A stretch of DNA of 64,000 nucleotides from Solibaculum mannosilyticum (GTDB taxonomy: Bacteria; Bacillota; Clostridia; Oscillospirales; Acutalibacteraceae), in contig NZ_AP023321.1 in NCBI RefSeq assembly GCF_015140235.1, positions 124,001 through 188,000 on the forward strand, given 5' to 3'. A model generated the notes under the pieces. It worked only from the letters and a program-made list of their open reading frames with translations, was not told where the DNA came from and ran no database searches. The position numbers were made by a program, and so were the translations under genes. Below, one piece after another: positions 25,650 through 36,350 of this stretch. The first letter of the stretch is position 1; the number at the start of each line of letters is the position of its first letter.

Positions 25650-26573
25650 ATGAAAATTCTCAATTATGGTTCCCTCAACATCGATTATGTCTATGACGTC
25701 CCCCACTTTGTACAACCGGGGGAGACCATACATGCCCCCTCCCGCACCATCCACTGCGGCGGAAAAGGACTCAATCAATCAGTAGCGCTGGCAAAGGCAG
25801 GGGCTAAGGTGTACCATGCCGGACGCATCGGGGAGGACGGCGGTTTTCTATTGGAGACCCTCAAGCAGGAGGGCATTGATACCCAGTTTATTACCGTATC
25901 CCAGGAACCCACTGGCCATGCAGTCATCCAGGTGGATGCAAAAGGGGAAAACGCCATTGTCATTTATGGTGGCGCCAACCGTACCATTACATCCCGTGAG
26001 ATTGCCAAAGTGTTTGAACACTTTGAGGCAGGGGATATGCTGGTTCTGCAAAACGAGATCAACGACCTGGATCTCATCATGAAGACCGCCAGGGAACGGG
26101 GGATGATCGTAGTATTTAATCCTGCTCCTTTTGACGGGCAGGTTCTAAGCCTTCCATTGGAAACGGTCAACTTGTTTGTGGTCAACCGGCAGGAGGGAGC
26201 GGCCTTGAGCGGATGTACCCGTGCTGAGGATATTGTCAAGGGCATTGTGCAGAAATACCCCTCCAGTGCAGTGGTGCTTACCTTAGGATCCAAAGGCAGC
26301 CTCTATTACGACGGCACCCGTATGCTGACCCAGGGGATCTACAATGCGCCGGTCATCGATACCACCGGCGCAGGGGATACCTACATCGGCTATTTTGCCG
26401 CCATGTGGGCCCAGGGGTCGGAGATACAGAGGGCAATGGATCTGGCATCCAAAGCGTCGTCGATTGCGGTATCCCATCCGGGGGCGGCAGTGTCCATCCC
26501 CGCTATGGATGAAGTACAGGATACCTATTTGGACGCTGTTTCACTGGAGGATGGGGAGATTCCGCTGCTTTAA
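25650..26573 (+). CDS. rbsK: Carbohydrate kinase, PfkB/ribokinase family
   Basis: This 307-residue kinase has the N-terminal signature HCGGKGLNQSVALAKAG, the middle segment VVLTLGSKGS, and DTTGAGDTYIGYFAAMWAQG with the catalytic Asp in GAGD. Both signatures are intact. Substrates of the family include ribose, and the sugar here is not certain because no rbs transporter genes are nearby. The ATG at 25650 follows AGAGGAG. Confidence 0.85.
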   Translation: MKILNYGSLNIDYVYDVPHFVQPGETIHAPSRTIHCGGKGLNQSVALAKAGAKVYHAGRIGEDGGFLLETLKQEGIDTQFITVSQEPTGHAVIQVDAKGENAIVIYGGANRTITSREIAKVFEHFEAGDMLVLQNEINDLDLIMKTARERGMIVVFNPAPFDGQVLSLPLETVNLFVVNRQEGAALSGCTRAEDIVKGIVQKYPSSAVVLTLGSKGSLYYDGTRMLTQGIYNAPVIDTTGAGDTYIGYFAAMWAQGSEIQRAMDLASKASSIAVSHPGAAVSIPAMDEVQDTYLDAVSLEDGEIPLL

Positions 26574-26654
26574 ATTACAGGATAATCTGAGGCCAAGCTT
26601 TTATTGGCAAGGGCAGCAGATGGGGAAAAACAGATATAAAAATAATATCAATAA

Positions 26655-26700
26655 AAATCAGCCGGCTGTCCGATCTGAGGGCAGCCGGCTGATTTTTTAT
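26655..26700. terminator. Strong terminator after the kinase
   Basis: AAATCAGCCGGCTG 26655-26668 pairs perfectly with CAGCCGGCTGATTT 26682-26695, followed by TTTATTTT; A-rich on the other side too. Confidence 0.9.
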
Positions 26701-26729
26701 TTTGTGTAAAAAGAATGCCTTAAGAGCTG

Positions 26730-27629
26730 TTACATGAGAGCGGCTAAGAGCAGCATCTCCTCGATTTTATCGTAAACATCCGGATAATCGCTCAAGGGAA
26801 GGGGATTTTTCCCCCGGCCGATTTCAATGGTAAAGGCCGGACGATGAAATTCCTCAATAAACCAATCTTTAAAACCGCCGTGGGAAGCAAGGCCGTCGGG
26901 TGACGACATCTGGTACCCGCTGGAAGCGGCCAGGACGCCGGCCATCACTTTGGATCTGGGCGGGGTATTGTCGCCATAGCACCAGTAGATTTCCTCCCCC
27001 TGGCTGTGCATGGCCAAGACGTGACGGAAGGGATACGTGCGGCACAGCTTCACAAGCCAGGAAGATTCCGGTTCACTGTGAGCGGCGGGACCGCCGTACT
27101 GTCTCATGGCAGGACCGCGGATCCCGGATTTGATCTCCATCTCGTGGAGGATTTCCCATCCGGCGTCAAAGTTGTGGTTGAGATCGACGCCGCGGGCATT
27201 GGCCTGCCAATGAGGGAAATCCCCTTTCGCCAATGCCGACACCTGTCTAGCGTTCCACAAAGCGCCGGCAGCGCCTCGCAGGGCGATCTCGGTCCCGTCG
27301 GGATTGAGGCATGGTACAATGACCAAGCCCCGTCCCACCATGGCGTTTCGCACATCGATGTTGGATACCCGGCGGCCCGTATCAATGGCCTCACACAGCT
27401 TCTCTGTGAAACGCATGAGGGTCAGGACAGTCAGCCATTCGCTGCCGTGGACGCCTCCGACGTACAAGACCTTATCCTCGGCCTGGCCCAGAGTGAGACA
27501 CAAAATCGAACGTCCCAGGCTCGTGCGTCCCGGCTCCATTTTCTCCAGGAAAGGGTACTTTTTGGTCAAGGCTTCCGCCCAATCGCGTACCGTGGCATAG
27601 TCGGGATGGCAGGCAGTTACAATACTCAT
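26730..27629 (-). CDS. M14-family zinc carboxypeptidase, probably peptidoglycan peptide
   Basis: This 299-residue peptidase has the zinc ligands HGSE (in GGVHGSEW), the third ligand His in LAMHSQGEE, VPCLNPDG, the RGVDLNHNF box, and the catalytic Glu in FTIEIGRG. There is no signal peptide or LysM domain, so it acts in the cytoplasm unless exported otherwise. The closest known role is cleaving gamma-D-Glu-diaminopimelate type peptides in wall recycling; this is inferred. GGGAGGA precedes the ATG at 27629. Confidence 0.88.
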   Translation of the reverse strand: MSIVTACHPDYATVRDWAEALTKKYPFLEKMEPGRTSLGRSILCLTLGQAEDKVLYVGGVHGSEWLTVLTLMRFTEKLCEAIDTGRRVSNIDVRNAMVGRGLVIVPCLNPDGTEIALRGAAGALWNARQVSALAKGDFPHWQANARGVDLNHNFDAGWEILHEMEIKSGIRGPAMRQYGGPAAHSEPESSWLVKLCRTYPFRHVLAMHSQGEEIYWCYGDNTPPRSKVMAGVLAASSGYQMSSPDGLASHGGFKDWFIEEFHRPAFTIEIGRGKNPLPLSDYPDVYDKIEEMLLLAALM

Positions 27630-28118
27630 AGGGTATTCCTCCCTTATAATCCATACGTTATCCCATACATATGCCGAAAGGGGGACGCCCTAGAAGAGAA
27701 AAAGCCGGATGTTTTGAAAGATGGAACAAAAAGCATCCATTTTTCATACAGTACACGGTACTGCATACCTCTAAAACTTTATATATATTATCCTTAAATT
27801 AAGATTAAAATCACATAGTTCCAACAGAATTCCACAAGAAAGAGAGGGCGGATTATAAGAAAAGAAGAATGTTTATAACGGAAAAAGAAAGAATATGCCT
27901 GGTGGATTTTTTCAAAAATATAGAATAACAAAAGAAAAACTCTAGAGAAATACAACAAATAAAATTGATAAAACGACAAAAAATAATTGAAAATTGGAAA
28001 ATAATATGATATAATTCGTGCAATTCCCAAATTTAGAACATGTTAAACTATACTGGGTTGTGGGGCAGATCCGTAAAGAAGCCTCACAAAAATGGAAAAA
28101 AGGATGGTGGTGATTCGG
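27630..28118. promoter_or_regulatory. A+T-rich intergenic region with V-ATPase operon promoter
   Basis: No gene is supported in this stretch. A near-consensus promoter stands at TTGAAA 27987-27992, 17 bp, TATAAT 28010-28015, on the plus strand toward the ATPase operon. CAGTAC and GTACTG around ACG form a 15-bp palindrome at 27749-27763 upstream of the divergent carboxypeptidase. Confidence 0.7.
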
Positions 28119-28430
28119 GTGGCAAAGGAAGCGATGGATCGCATTTATGAGGCGGAGGAACAGGCGGCAGCCTGTATCCGGGAGGCGCAGGAGCAGGCCA
28201 GAATCCTTTTGGCCAAAGCCAAGGAAGAGGCTCCGGCGCGTATTCGGGAAGCGCTTTCCCAGGTTGCTGCCGAGGAGAAAAAGTTTTTGGATCAGGCTTC
28301 CAAAGAGGGGGGAAAACAGGCGGAGATCGTCGAGGCGCAGTACGAACAAAAGGTTGAGGCTGTGGCAAAAGCGGCGAAACAATGCCATGCCCAGGCCATT
28401 GAAGCGGCTATCAGCTGTATTCTGGAATGA
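28119..28430 (+). CDS. V-type ATP synthase subunit H/G (stalk coiled coil)
   Basis: A 103-residue, almost wholly alpha-helical, Ala/Glu/Lys-rich protein (MAKEAMDRIYEAEEQAAACI, then ARILLAKAKEEAPARIREAL) typical of subunit H that pairs with E in the peripheral stalk. It opens the operon in ntp order. The GTG at 28119 lies 6 bp after GGTGGTG, like the neighbouring ntpI site; an ATG at 28092 in frame lacks a ribosome site. Confidence 0.78.
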   Translation: MAKEAMDRIYEAEEQAAACIREAQEQARILLAKAKEEAPARIREALSQVAAEEKKFLDQASKEGGKQAEIVEAQYEQKVEAVAKAAKQCHAQAIEAAISCILE

Positions 28431-28510
28431 GAAATAGAATGTAGAGGGCTGGTAAGCCGAGGAAATCGCATTCAAATAGTCAAATCGTAAGGGAAAGGTG
28501 GTGGACGCCG

Positions 28511-30490
28511 TTGGCCATTGTGCAAATGAAGCGCATCCACATCGTTGCCCTGCAAACCGATCGCAAAGCCATTTTAGAACACATCCAGCGATTTGAAGCG
28601 GTGGAGGTCCGCCCTGTCCGAGGGGAGGACGACCGTCTGAGCAAAAAGGACACGTCCCGTCAGATCGCCACCTTTGACCGCGGCATCCAGACGGCCAAGG
28701 AAGCTTTGGCCATCTTGGATGAGAAAGCGGCGGAAAAAAAGGTATTGTTTGCCCCACGGCGTCAGGTGGATGAGAAGCAATACCGCCAGTCGGCGGGGGA
28801 GTGGAAGCAGTACCTGGATGTGGCGCAAGAGATCCTGGCGCTTTCCAAGGAGGCTGAGGAACACCGGTCGGCAGCCGTCAAACTGGAGGCCCAGATCGAG
28901 ACGCTGCGGCCTTGGGAGAGGTTGGACGTCCCTATGAAGGAGAAAGGTTCCACCCATGCGGCCGCCATGATCGGCACTTTGCCGGAGGAGATAACGCCGG
29001 AATCCATCCGGGAACGGCTTCCGGACCTGCCGGAGGAGACCTATCTGGAGGTGGTGTCGTCCACCCGGGAACAGACGTGTCTTTTTGTGGCGAGTTACCG
29101 GCCCGAGGCCGAACGGGTGGAATCACTGCTTCGCACCATTGGGTTTGGACGTCCGGGATGGTCGCTGTCTCACCGGACATGCCGGGAGAAGATCCAGAGG
29201 CTGGAGCAGCTTATCGCAGAGCATCGGGAAAAAGCAGAGCAGTGTGAACAGTCCATCGTGGATCATAGAGAGGATCGGCGCAAGCTGGAATTTCTCTCCG
29301 ACTACCTGGCCATGCGCCGGGAGAAATACGAGGTCTTGGAGCGGCTGGGCCTCACGGAACACGTCTTTGTGCTGGAGGGATACGTCCCGGCCAAGGCGGC
29401 CGGGAAAATAGCCGCCATCTTGGAGAAGCGGTACGGCGCCTATGTAGAACTTTTGGAGCCGGACGATCCGGAAGATGTGCCAAAAGCCTTTCAGAATGGA
29501 CCATTTGTAGCGCCGGTGGAGGGCATTACGGCATCCTATTCCATGCCGGGGACCCATGATCTGGATCCCAACCCGGTGATGGCGTTTTTCTATTACCTGC
29601 TGTTTGGAATGATGCTGTCCGACGCAGGATACGGCATCCTCATCAGCATCGCGACCGGGTACATCGGCTTTTTCAGCAAAGCCGAACGCCGTACGAAAAA
29701 CACCATGCGGATGTTTTTCTATTGCGGCCTGTCCACCACATTCTGGGGGGCCTTGTACGGAAGCTGGTTCGGCAATGCTGTAGGCGCCATCGCAGAAAAT
29801 TTTCTGGGCAGCAGTTTTGCCATTGCGCCCATCTGGTTTGACCCGTCCAAAGACCCCATGACGCTGCTCATCTTCAGCATCGCCGTAGGAGTGGTGCATA
29901 TCTTATTGGGGCTTGGCGTCAAGTTTTACAACCTGTGCCGCCAAGGGAAACCTCTCGACGCAGTATTCGACGCCGGGTTCTGGATGCTGGCCATCGCGGG
30001 CTTGTCGATTATGGCGGCCGGTATGGTAGCCCTGCCTGAGACGGTGCTGGGCAACGTGGGTATCGGCATGACGGTGGTTGGCTTCCTGGGGTTATTGTGT
30101 ACCCAGGGCCGGGACAAAAAGAACATTTTGGGGAAGATCCTGGGAGGTATTATGTCGCTTTACGACATCACCGGCTTTTTCTCCGATATCCTGTCCTACT
30201 CCCGCCTGATGGCTTTGGGCCTGACCACCGGCATCATCGCCGCCACCATCAATACCCTGGGCACCCTGCCCGGCAAAGGAGTGGTGGGAGTGATCGCCTT
30301 TGCGGTCATCTTTGTGGCGGGCCACGCCATGAATCTGGCCATCAATATGCTGGGTGCTTACGTCCATTGCAACCGTCTGCATTATGTGGAATTTTTCAAG
30401 CAGTTTTACGAGGGCGGCGGCAAACTGTTTACCCCCTTTGCCGTCAACACACAATACATCCGTTTGAAGGAGGAACAACAAGATGATTGA
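28511..30490 (+). CDS. ntpI: V-type ATP synthase subunit I (a-subunit)
   Basis: This 659-residue stator subunit has a long cytoplasmic, coiled-coil N-terminal half (MAIVQMKRIHIVALQTDRKA and paired Glu/Lys-rich helices) and a membrane half with seven or eight helices (from about residue 350). SYSRLMALGLTTGIIAATIN contains the conserved Arg that faces the ring. It starts at TTG 28511 with AAAGGTGG 7 bp upstream. Its stop overlaps ntpK by 8 bp. Confidence 0.94.
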   Translation: MAIVQMKRIHIVALQTDRKAILEHIQRFEAVEVRPVRGEDDRLSKKDTSRQIATFDRGIQTAKEALAILDEKAAEKKVLFAPRRQVDEKQYRQSAGEWKQYLDVAQEILALSKEAEEHRSAAVKLEAQIETLRPWERLDVPMKEKGSTHAAAMIGTLPEEITPESIRERLPDLPEETYLEVVSSTREQTCLFVASYRPEAERVESLLRTIGFGRPGWSLSHRTCREKIQRLEQLIAEHREKAEQCEQSIVDHREDRRKLEFLSDYLAMRREKYEVLERLGLTEHVFVLEGYVPAKAAGKIAAILEKRYGAYVELLEPDDPEDVPKAFQNGPFVAPVEGITASYSMPGTHDLDPNPVMAFFYYLLFGMMLSDAGYGILISIATGYIGFFSKAERRTKNTMRMFFYCGLSTTFWGALYGSWFGNAVGAIAENFLGSSFAIAPIWFDPSKDPMTLLIFSIAVGVVHILLGLGVKFYNLCRQGKPLDAVFDAGFWMLAIAGLSIMAAGMVALPETVLGNVGIGMTVVGFLGLLCTQGRDKKNILGKILGGIMSLYDITGFFSDILSYSRLMALGLTTGIIAATINTLGTLPGKGVVGVIAFAVIFVAGHAMNLAINMLGAYVHCNRLHYVEFFKQFYEGGGKLFTPFAVNTQYIRLKEEQQDD

Positions 30491-30953
30491 TATGTTAGGA
30501 TTGTTTTTTGCCTTGGCCGGATCGGCCATCGCCGTGATTTTAGCCGGCATCGGATCGGCCAAGGGCGTCGGCATGGTGGCCGAAGCGTCGGCCGGCGTGG
30601 TGGTGGAGGACGCCTCCAAATTCACAAAGCTGCTGATTTTACAGGTGCTGCCCGGTACACAGGGCCTGTACGGATTCGTGGTATCCATCATGATCCTTCT
30701 GAACCTCAACGCTGAAATGTCTTTCCTCACGGGACTTCTCTATTTTATCGCCGCACTGCCCATCGCATTCGGCGGACTGTTCTCGGCCATCGCCCAGGCG
30801 CGTGTGGCCACCTCAGGCGTCAACATCATCGCCAAAAAGCCCAATGAATCGGGCAAGGCCATCACCTCGGCGGCGTTGGTGGAATTCTATGCGCTGCTGT
30901 CCTTCATCATTTCCATCTTGGCTGTGGTCAACATCCCGGGTTACGGCGTATAA
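30483..30953 (+). CDS. ntpK: V-type ATP synthase subunit K (c-ring)
   Basis: This 156-residue, four-helix proteolipid is a tandem of two hairpins. The ion-binding Glu is in ALVEFYALLSFI. LPGTQGLYGF and AQARVATSGV match the Thr/Gln and Gln positions that hold Na+ in the E. hirae ring, so Na+ transport is likely (inference from residues). It overlaps ntpI by 8 bp, so the two are translationally coupled. Confidence 0.95.
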   Translation: MIDMLGLFFALAGSAIAVILAGIGSAKGVGMVAEASAGVVVEDASKFTKLLILQVLPGTQGLYGFVVSIMILLNLNAEMSFLTGLLYFIAALPIAFGGLFSAIAQARVATSGVNIIAKKPNESGKAITSAALVEFYALLSFIISILAVVNIPGYGV

Positions 30954-30984
30954 CCGGCCTGTTGCCTCGGAAAGGGAGGATTGT

Positions 30985-31575
30985 ATGAACGGGCTGGATA
31001 GCATTGTCAACAAGATTTTAGAAGAAGCCAAGGGAGAGGCCGACGCCATATTGGCCGACGCCCAAAAACAAGCCGATGAGATGTTAGGGGAGGCCGATCA
31101 AGAGGCGCAAAGACAGGCGGCCCAGAGATGGGAATCGGCTGAGAAAAAAGCTGAATCCATCCGAGCTGCAAAGGTGTCGGCCGCCCATTTAAGTGGACGG
31201 GAACGTATCCTGGCCGCCAAAGGTCAGGCCATCGACCAGATTTTAAATGAGGCCAGACACAGCCTGATGTCCTTGCCGGAGGGGCAGTATTTCGCCATGC
31301 TGAAAAAGCTGATCCTGGCCCATGTACGGCCGGGAGAAGGGGAGATGCTGCTGTCCCAGGAGGATAAGGACCGTCTGCCCAAGCGCTTTTTGAAGGAAGT
31401 GAACGCCGAGATCGAAGGAGGGAACTTGTCCCTCAGCGAAGAGACGGCCGAACTTGGCGGCGGCGTGATCCTGCGGTACGGCGGCGTGGAGGAAAACTGC
31501 TCTTTGGACGCCCTGTTCCGGGACCGCCGCGAGACGTTGCAGGACCGTGTGGCTCAGGTGCTGTTCCACGTATAA
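30985..31575 (+). CDS. ntpE: V-type ATP synthase subunit E
   Basis: This 196-residue peripheral-stalk protein has a long N-terminal coiled coil (Ala/Glu/Lys-rich, about 1-90) and a C-terminal globular head (LGGGVILRYGGVEENCSLD). It starts at ATG 30985 after AAAGGGAGG. The order K-E-C-F is standard. Confidence 0.92.
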   Translation: MNGLDSIVNKILEEAKGEADAILADAQKQADEMLGEADQEAQRQAAQRWESAEKKAESIRAAKVSAAHLSGRERILAAKGQAIDQILNEARHSLMSLPEGQYFAMLKKLILAHVRPGEGEMLLSQEDKDRLPKRFLKEVNAEIEGGNLSLSEETAELGGGVILRYGGVEENCSLDALFRDRRETLQDRVAQVLFHV

Positions 31576-31602
31576 CCCGCGGCCCGAAGGAGTGAATGCG
31601 CT

Positions 31603-32586
31603 TTGGCGATAAAAGATACCAATTATGTATATGCTGTGGCCAACATCCGGGTCAAGGAGATGGGTCTCTTAACCCGGTCGGATGTGGACGCCATGCTGGC
31701 CGCTCCCACGTTGGAGGACGCCGTCCGCCTTCTGGAGGATAAGGGCTGGCAGGGGGCCGACCGTCTGGAACCCTGGCAGTTTGAGACCATTCTGACCAAT
31801 GAACTACAGGACGCCTGGGAGTACGTCCGAGGTCTGTCTCCCCAGCCGGAAGTGTTTGACCTGTTATTGTACCCCAACGATTTTCACAATCTCAAGGCCT
31901 GCATCAAGGGAGCCTATGCCAATGTCCCGGTAGACGGGCTATTCCTACAGCCGTCGGTGCTGGATCCGGAGGAGATGAACCGATGCATTCAAAAGGGGGA
32001 GCGGGACAAGCTGCCCGATTTGGTGCGGGAGCCGGCACAAAGGGCATATGAAATCCTCAGCCACACCGGGGATGGGCAATTGTGTGACGTGCTTTTGGAC
32101 AGAGCGTGTTTGGATGCCATTCAAAAGGCGGCCGACGGCAGCAAAAGCAAATGGATGACAGAGCTGGGCCACATCATGGTGGACACCGCCAACATCAAAA
32201 CGTCGGTGCGGGCCTGCCGGACAGGAAAAGGGTTGGACTTTTTGCAGCAGGCCATCGCCCCATGCAGTGGCTTTGACCGGGAGGAGCTCATCAAGTCGGC
32301 GCTTCAAGGGGAACAGGCGCTGCGGGAATTTTTGTCCCACACCTCTTATGCCCAGGGGATCGAGTTGCTGGCCGATTCCCTAAGCCCCTTTGAAAAATGG
32401 TGCGACGACCTGGTTCTCAAGCAGATGCTTCCCACCAAATTGACGGCCTTCGGAGAAGGCCCTTTGGCCGCCTACCTGATGGCCAAACAGGCTGAGATCA
32501 AAACGGTGCGCATCGTGCTGCTGGGAAAACAGGGCGGCGTCCCGCAGGATGTCATCCGGGAAAGGGTGCGTGAACTGTATGGATAA
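31603..32586 (+). CDS. ntpC: V-type ATP synthase subunit C
   Basis: This 327-residue subunit links the central rotor to the membrane ring. It begins NYVYAVANIRVKEMGLLTRS and has the helical repeats typical of archaeal/bacterial subunit C/d. The TTG at 31603 follows AAGGAGTG. Its stop codon overlaps the next gene. Confidence 0.93.
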   Translation: MAIKDTNYVYAVANIRVKEMGLLTRSDVDAMLAAPTLEDAVRLLEDKGWQGADRLEPWQFETILTNELQDAWEYVRGLSPQPEVFDLLLYPNDFHNLKACIKGAYANVPVDGLFLQPSVLDPEEMNRCIQKGERDKLPDLVREPAQRAYEILSHTGDGQLCDVLLDRACLDAIQKAADGSKSKWMTELGHIMVDTANIKTSVRACRTGKGLDFLQQAIAPCSGFDREELIKSALQGEQALREFLSHTSYAQGIELLADSLSPFEKWCDDLVLKQMLPTKLTAFGEGPLAAYLMAKQAEIKTVRIVLLGKQGGVPQDVIRERVRELYG

Positions 32587-32890
32587 AATCGGGGTAATCG
32601 GCGATTACGATTCCATCTGCGGATACAGTGCCCTGGGGTTGGATATCTTTCCCGTCACCGAGGCGGGGGAGGCGTCGGCGACGCTGCGCAAATTGGCGGC
32701 GGGCGGATACGCCATTCTGTACATCACCGAAGGGATGTTCCAGCAGATCCGCAATACAGTCGACCGGTACAAGGACGACTATCTGCCGGCCATTATTCCC
32801 ATCCCCGGACAGGGCGGATCCTTAGGCATTGGTATGGGGCTTGTCAACCAGTCGGTGGAACGGGCGGTGGGATCGGATATTTTGTCCTGA
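32579..32890 (+). CDS. ntpG: V-type ATP synthase subunit F
   Basis: This 103-residue Rossmann-like rotor subunit begins MDKIGVIGDYDSICGYSALG and has GGYAILYITEGMF and PIPGQGGSLGIGMGLVNQS. The ATG at 32579 overlaps the ntpC stop by 8 bp. NtpG is the E. hirae name. The 275 bp before ntpA hold no gene; a GCTTTCTT/AAGAAAGC hairpin lies at 32948-32968, which might adjust subunit stoichiometry. Confidence 0.92.
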   Translation: MDKIGVIGDYDSICGYSALGLDIFPVTEAGEASATLRKLAAGGYAILYITEGMFQQIRNTVDRYKDDYLPAIIPIPGQGGSLGIGMGLVNQSVERAVGSDILS

Positions 32891-33165
32891 CCGAAACTGA
32901 GCATGAAAGATCCGCCATAAATGAGATAAAAAAAGAATCACTTCCCTGCTTTCTTCAGGAAAGAAAGCGGAGAAGGTAAAATAAGGCGTTCCATTTCGAG
33001 AGTATCCATACGGGGCTTTCACAACGGAACCTTAGGCATAGCCGGTCGCTCAAGCTTAGAGAGCGGCAGAAAGAATCAGCCGAATTGGATGTCCCGATGC
33101 CCGCGCAATCGGGATAAGAGATAGAAAACTCTGTGCCGGCGCGGCGGCAGAATGGGGCTTATCAT

Positions 33166-34938
33166 ATGAGCAAAGGAACCATTGTAAAGGTATCCGGCCC
33201 TCTGGTCATCGCAAAGGACATGCGGGATGCCAATATGTTTGACGTGGTGCATGTCAGCGATCAGGGGTTGATCGGTGAAATCATCGAGATGCGCGGCGAC
33301 CGTGCATCCATCCAGGTTTATGAGGAGACCTCCGGCCTGGGTCCCGGCGCACCGGTGACGTCCACAGGGGCGCCGCTTTCGGTGGAGCTGGGGCCGGGTC
33401 TCATCGGGTCGATTTACGACGGCATCCAGCGCCCGTTGGACGCCATTATGGCAAAGGCGGGCACCAATCTGGAACGAGGCGTCACCGTCCCGTCTTTGAA
33501 CCGGGAGAAAAAATGGCAGTTTGAGCCGGTGGTACACGCTGGCAGCAAGGTAAAAGGCGGCGATGTCCTGGGCGTTGTTCAGGAGACCGAGGTGGTGGAG
33601 CATCGGGTTATGGTGCCTCCTGGACTCGTCGGCACGCTGGATCAGATCCAGGCGGGCTCTTATACGGTGGATCAGCCTGTGGCAGTGATCACAACGGCCA
33701 ACGGACAGCGGGTGGAGATCCCTCTGATGCAGAAATGGCCGGTTCGTAGGGGACGTCCTTATCAAAAGAAGTTGTCCCCCGATGTACCTCTTATCTCGGG
33801 ACAGCGTGTCATTGATACCCTGTTCCCCATCGCCCGTGGAGGCGTAGCGTCCATCCCCGGCCCCTTCGGCAGCGGCAAGACGGTGGTGCAGCATCAGCTG
33901 GCCAAATGGGCCGACGCCGACATCGTCGTGTACATCGGCTGCGGCGAGCGGGGCAACGAGATGACCGACGTCCTAAACGAATTCCCGGAACTAAAGGATC
34001 CCCGCACCGGCTATTCTTTGATGAAGCGCACGGTGCTCATCGCCAATACATCCGATATGCCGGTGGCCGCCCGTGAGGCGTCCATCTACACCGGTATCAC
34101 CATCGCCGAATACTTCCGGGATATGGGGTATTCGGTTGCACTCATGGCCGATTCCACCTCCCGCTGGGCGGAGGCGCTGCGCGAGATGTCCGGACGCTTG
34201 GAGGAAATGCCGGGTGAAGAGGGATATCCCGCCTATCTGGGATCCCGCTTGGCCCAGTTCTACGAGCGGGCCGGACGCGTCATCACCCTGGGCGACGACA
34301 ACCGGGAAGGGGCCTTATCGGTCATCGGAGCGGTATCCCCTCCCGGCGGCGATATTTCCGAACCGGTGTCCCAGGCGACGCTTCGCATTGTCAAGGTATT
34401 CTGGGGATTGGACTCCTCTTTGGCCTACAAACGTCATTTTCCGGCCGTCAACTGGCTGACCTCCTATTCGCTGTACGTGGATTCATTGGCCGATTGGTTC
34501 AAGAAGGAAGTGGCCGAGGACTGGATCGATTTGCGCCAGCGGATTCTGAGCCTTCTCCAGGAGGAGGCCGAACTGGAGGAAATCGTCAAGCTGGTGGGTA
34601 TGGACGCTTTGTCCCCTGAGGACCGTCTTAAGCTGGAAGCCTCCCGGTCCATCCGCGAGGACTATTTACATCAGGACGCATTCCATGAGATCGACACCTA
34701 TGCGTCTCTCAAAAAGCAGTACCGTATGATGGAGGCAGTACTCAACTGGTACGATAAGGCCTTAGAAGCCCTGAGGACCGGGGCCGATATCGAGGGTCTT
34801 GTCAATATGCCTGCCCGGGAGAAGATCGGTCGTTTAAAATACACGGAAGAAGACCAGGTGGACCAGGCTTACGAAGAGGCCGACGCCCAGATTGATCACG
34901 AGATCAAAGAGCTGTTCCAGAGAGAGGAGGATGCCTGA
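33166..34938 (+). CDS. ntpA: V-type ATP synthase catalytic subunit A
   Basis: This 590-residue catalytic subunit has the Walker A motif [20 protein letters not shown] (about residue 230), Walker B-type residues, the arginine-finger region and the inserted bulge domain (about 110-200). [20 protein letters not shown] is the conserved catalytic segment. It begins [14 protein letters not shown], as in orthologues; the ribosome site is weak (GGGG 9 bp upstream). Overlaps ntpB start. Confidence 0.96.
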   Translation: MSKGTIVKVSGPLVIAKDMRDANMFDVVHVSDQGLIGEIIEMRGDRASIQVYEETSGLGPGAPVTSTGAPLSVELGPGLIGSIYDGIQRPLDAIMAKAGTNLERGVTVPSLNREKKWQFEPVVHAGSKVKGGDVLGVVQETEVVEHRVMVPPGLVGTLDQIQAGSYTVDQPVAVITTANGQRVEIPLMQKWPVRRGRPYQKKLSPDVPLISGQRVIDTLFPIARGGVASIPGPFGSGKTVVQHQLAKWADADIVVYIGCGERGNEMTDVLNEFPELKDPRTGYSLMKRTVLIANTSDMPVAAREASIYTGITIAEYFRDMGYSVALMADSTSRWAEALREMSGRLEEMPGEEGYPAYLGSRLAQFYERAGRVITLGDDNREGALSVIGAVSPPGGDISEPVSQATLRIVKVFWGLDSSLAYKRHFPAVNWLTSYSLYVDSLADWFKKEVAEDWIDLRQRILSLLQEEAELEEIVKLVGMDALSPEDRLKLEASRSIREDYLHQDAFHEIDTYASLKKQYRMMEAVLNWYDKALEALRTGADIEGLVNMPAREKIGRLKYTEEDQVDQAYEEADAQIDHEIKELFQREEDA

Positions 34939-36314
34939 TGCCCAGAGAATACCGGACCATCCAGGAAGTGGCGGGACCGCTGATGCTGGTCAAAGGGGTG
35001 GAGGACGTCGCCTACAACGAGCTGGGAGAGATCGAGCTGGGATCCGGCGAGATCCGCCGCTGCCGCGTGCTGGAGATCGACGGCGGCAATGCGCTTGTAC
35101 AGCTGTTTGAAAGCTCATCCGGCATCAATTTGCAGAATAGCAAGGTGCGCTTTTTAGGGCGCAATATCGAATTGGGCGTATCGGAGGATATGCTTTCCCG
35201 GGTCTTTGACGGCATGGGCCGTCCCATCGACGGCGGGCCGGAGCTCATCCCCGAAGCCCGGCGGGATGTCAACGGCGTCCCTATGAACCCGGCCGCCCGG
35301 AACTATCCCCAGGAGTTTATCCAGACCGGTGTCTCGGCCATTGACGGACTTAATACCCTGGTCCGCGGCCAGAAGTTGCCCATCTTTTCCGGATCCGGCC
35401 TGCCCCACGCCAATCTGGCGGCCCAGATCGCCCGTCAGGCGAGAGTGCGCGGGACCGACGACCAGTTCGCCGTGGTGTTTGCCGCCGTAGGCATCACCTT
35501 TGAGGAGTCAAACTTCTTCATCGAGGATTTTAAACGCACCGGCGCCATCGATCGGACCGTCCTGTTTGTCAATCTGGCAAACGACCCGGCCATCGAGCGC
35601 ATCGCCACTCCCCGTATGGCCTTGACGGCGGCGGAGTACCTGGCGTTTGACAAGGGCATGCACGTGCTGGTCATCATCACCGACATCACAAACTACGCCG
35701 ACGCCCTGCGCGAAGTATCGGCCGCACGGAAAGAGGTACCCGGACGCCGGGGCTATCCGGGCTATATGTACACCGACCTTGCCTCCCTCTACGAGCGGGC
35801 CGGACGACTCAAGGGGAAAAACGGGTCCATCACCCTCATTCCCATCCTCACCATGCCGGAGGACGACAAGACCCATCCCATCCCCGACCTGACTGGGTAC
35901 ATCACCGAAGGGCAGATTATCTTATCTCGTGAACTGTACCGCAAGGGTGTCAAGCCGCCTATCGACGTACTGCCGTCCTTGTCCCGCTTAAAGGACAAGG
36001 GCATCGGGGAAGGCAAGACCCGTGCCGACCATGCAAACGTCATGAATCAGTTGTTTGCCGCCTATGCCCGCGGCAAGGATGCCAAGGAACTGATGACCAT
36101 CCTGGGCGAAGCGGCGCTTACTGATATCGATAAAAAGTACGCCAAGTTCGCCGACGCCTTTGAGCAGCAGTATGTGTCTCAGGGGTATGAGAAAAACCGC
36201 TCCATCGAGGAGACCATGGAGCTTGGCTGGGAGCTTTTGTCCATGCTGCCCAGAAGCGAACTCAAGCGCATCAAAGATCAGTTCCTGGATGAATATTACC
36301 ATGGGGAAGAGTAA
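34938..36314 (+). CDS. ntpB: V-type ATP synthase subunit B (regulatory)
   Basis: This 458-residue, non-catalytic subunit has the P-loop-degenerate [19 protein letters not shown] and the conserved [20 protein letters not shown] segment. The ATG overlaps the ntpA stop (TGATG) with GAGGAGG just upstream. It forms the A3B3 hexamer. Confidence 0.96.
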   Translation: MPREYRTIQEVAGPLMLVKGVEDVAYNELGEIELGSGEIRRCRVLEIDGGNALVQLFESSSGINLQNSKVRFLGRNIELGVSEDMLSRVFDGMGRPIDGGPELIPEARRDVNGVPMNPAARNYPQEFIQTGVSAIDGLNTLVRGQKLPIFSGSGLPHANLAAQIARQARVRGTDDQFAVVFAAVGITFEESNFFIEDFKRTGAIDRTVLFVNLANDPAIERIATPRMALTAAEYLAFDKGMHVLVIITDITNYADALREVSAARKEVPGRRGYPGYMYTDLASLYERAGRLKGKNGSITLIPILTMPEDDKTHPIPDLTGYITEGQIILSRELYRKGVKPPIDVLPSLSRLKDKGIGEGKTRADHANVMNQLFAAYARGKDAKELMTILGEAALTDIDKKYAKFADAFEQQYVSQGYEKNRSIEETMELGWELLSMLPRSELKRIKDQFLDEYYHGEE

Positions 36315-36350
36315 ACCGTTCCCCGACGCTTGCAGGAGGGGGGAACGCAT

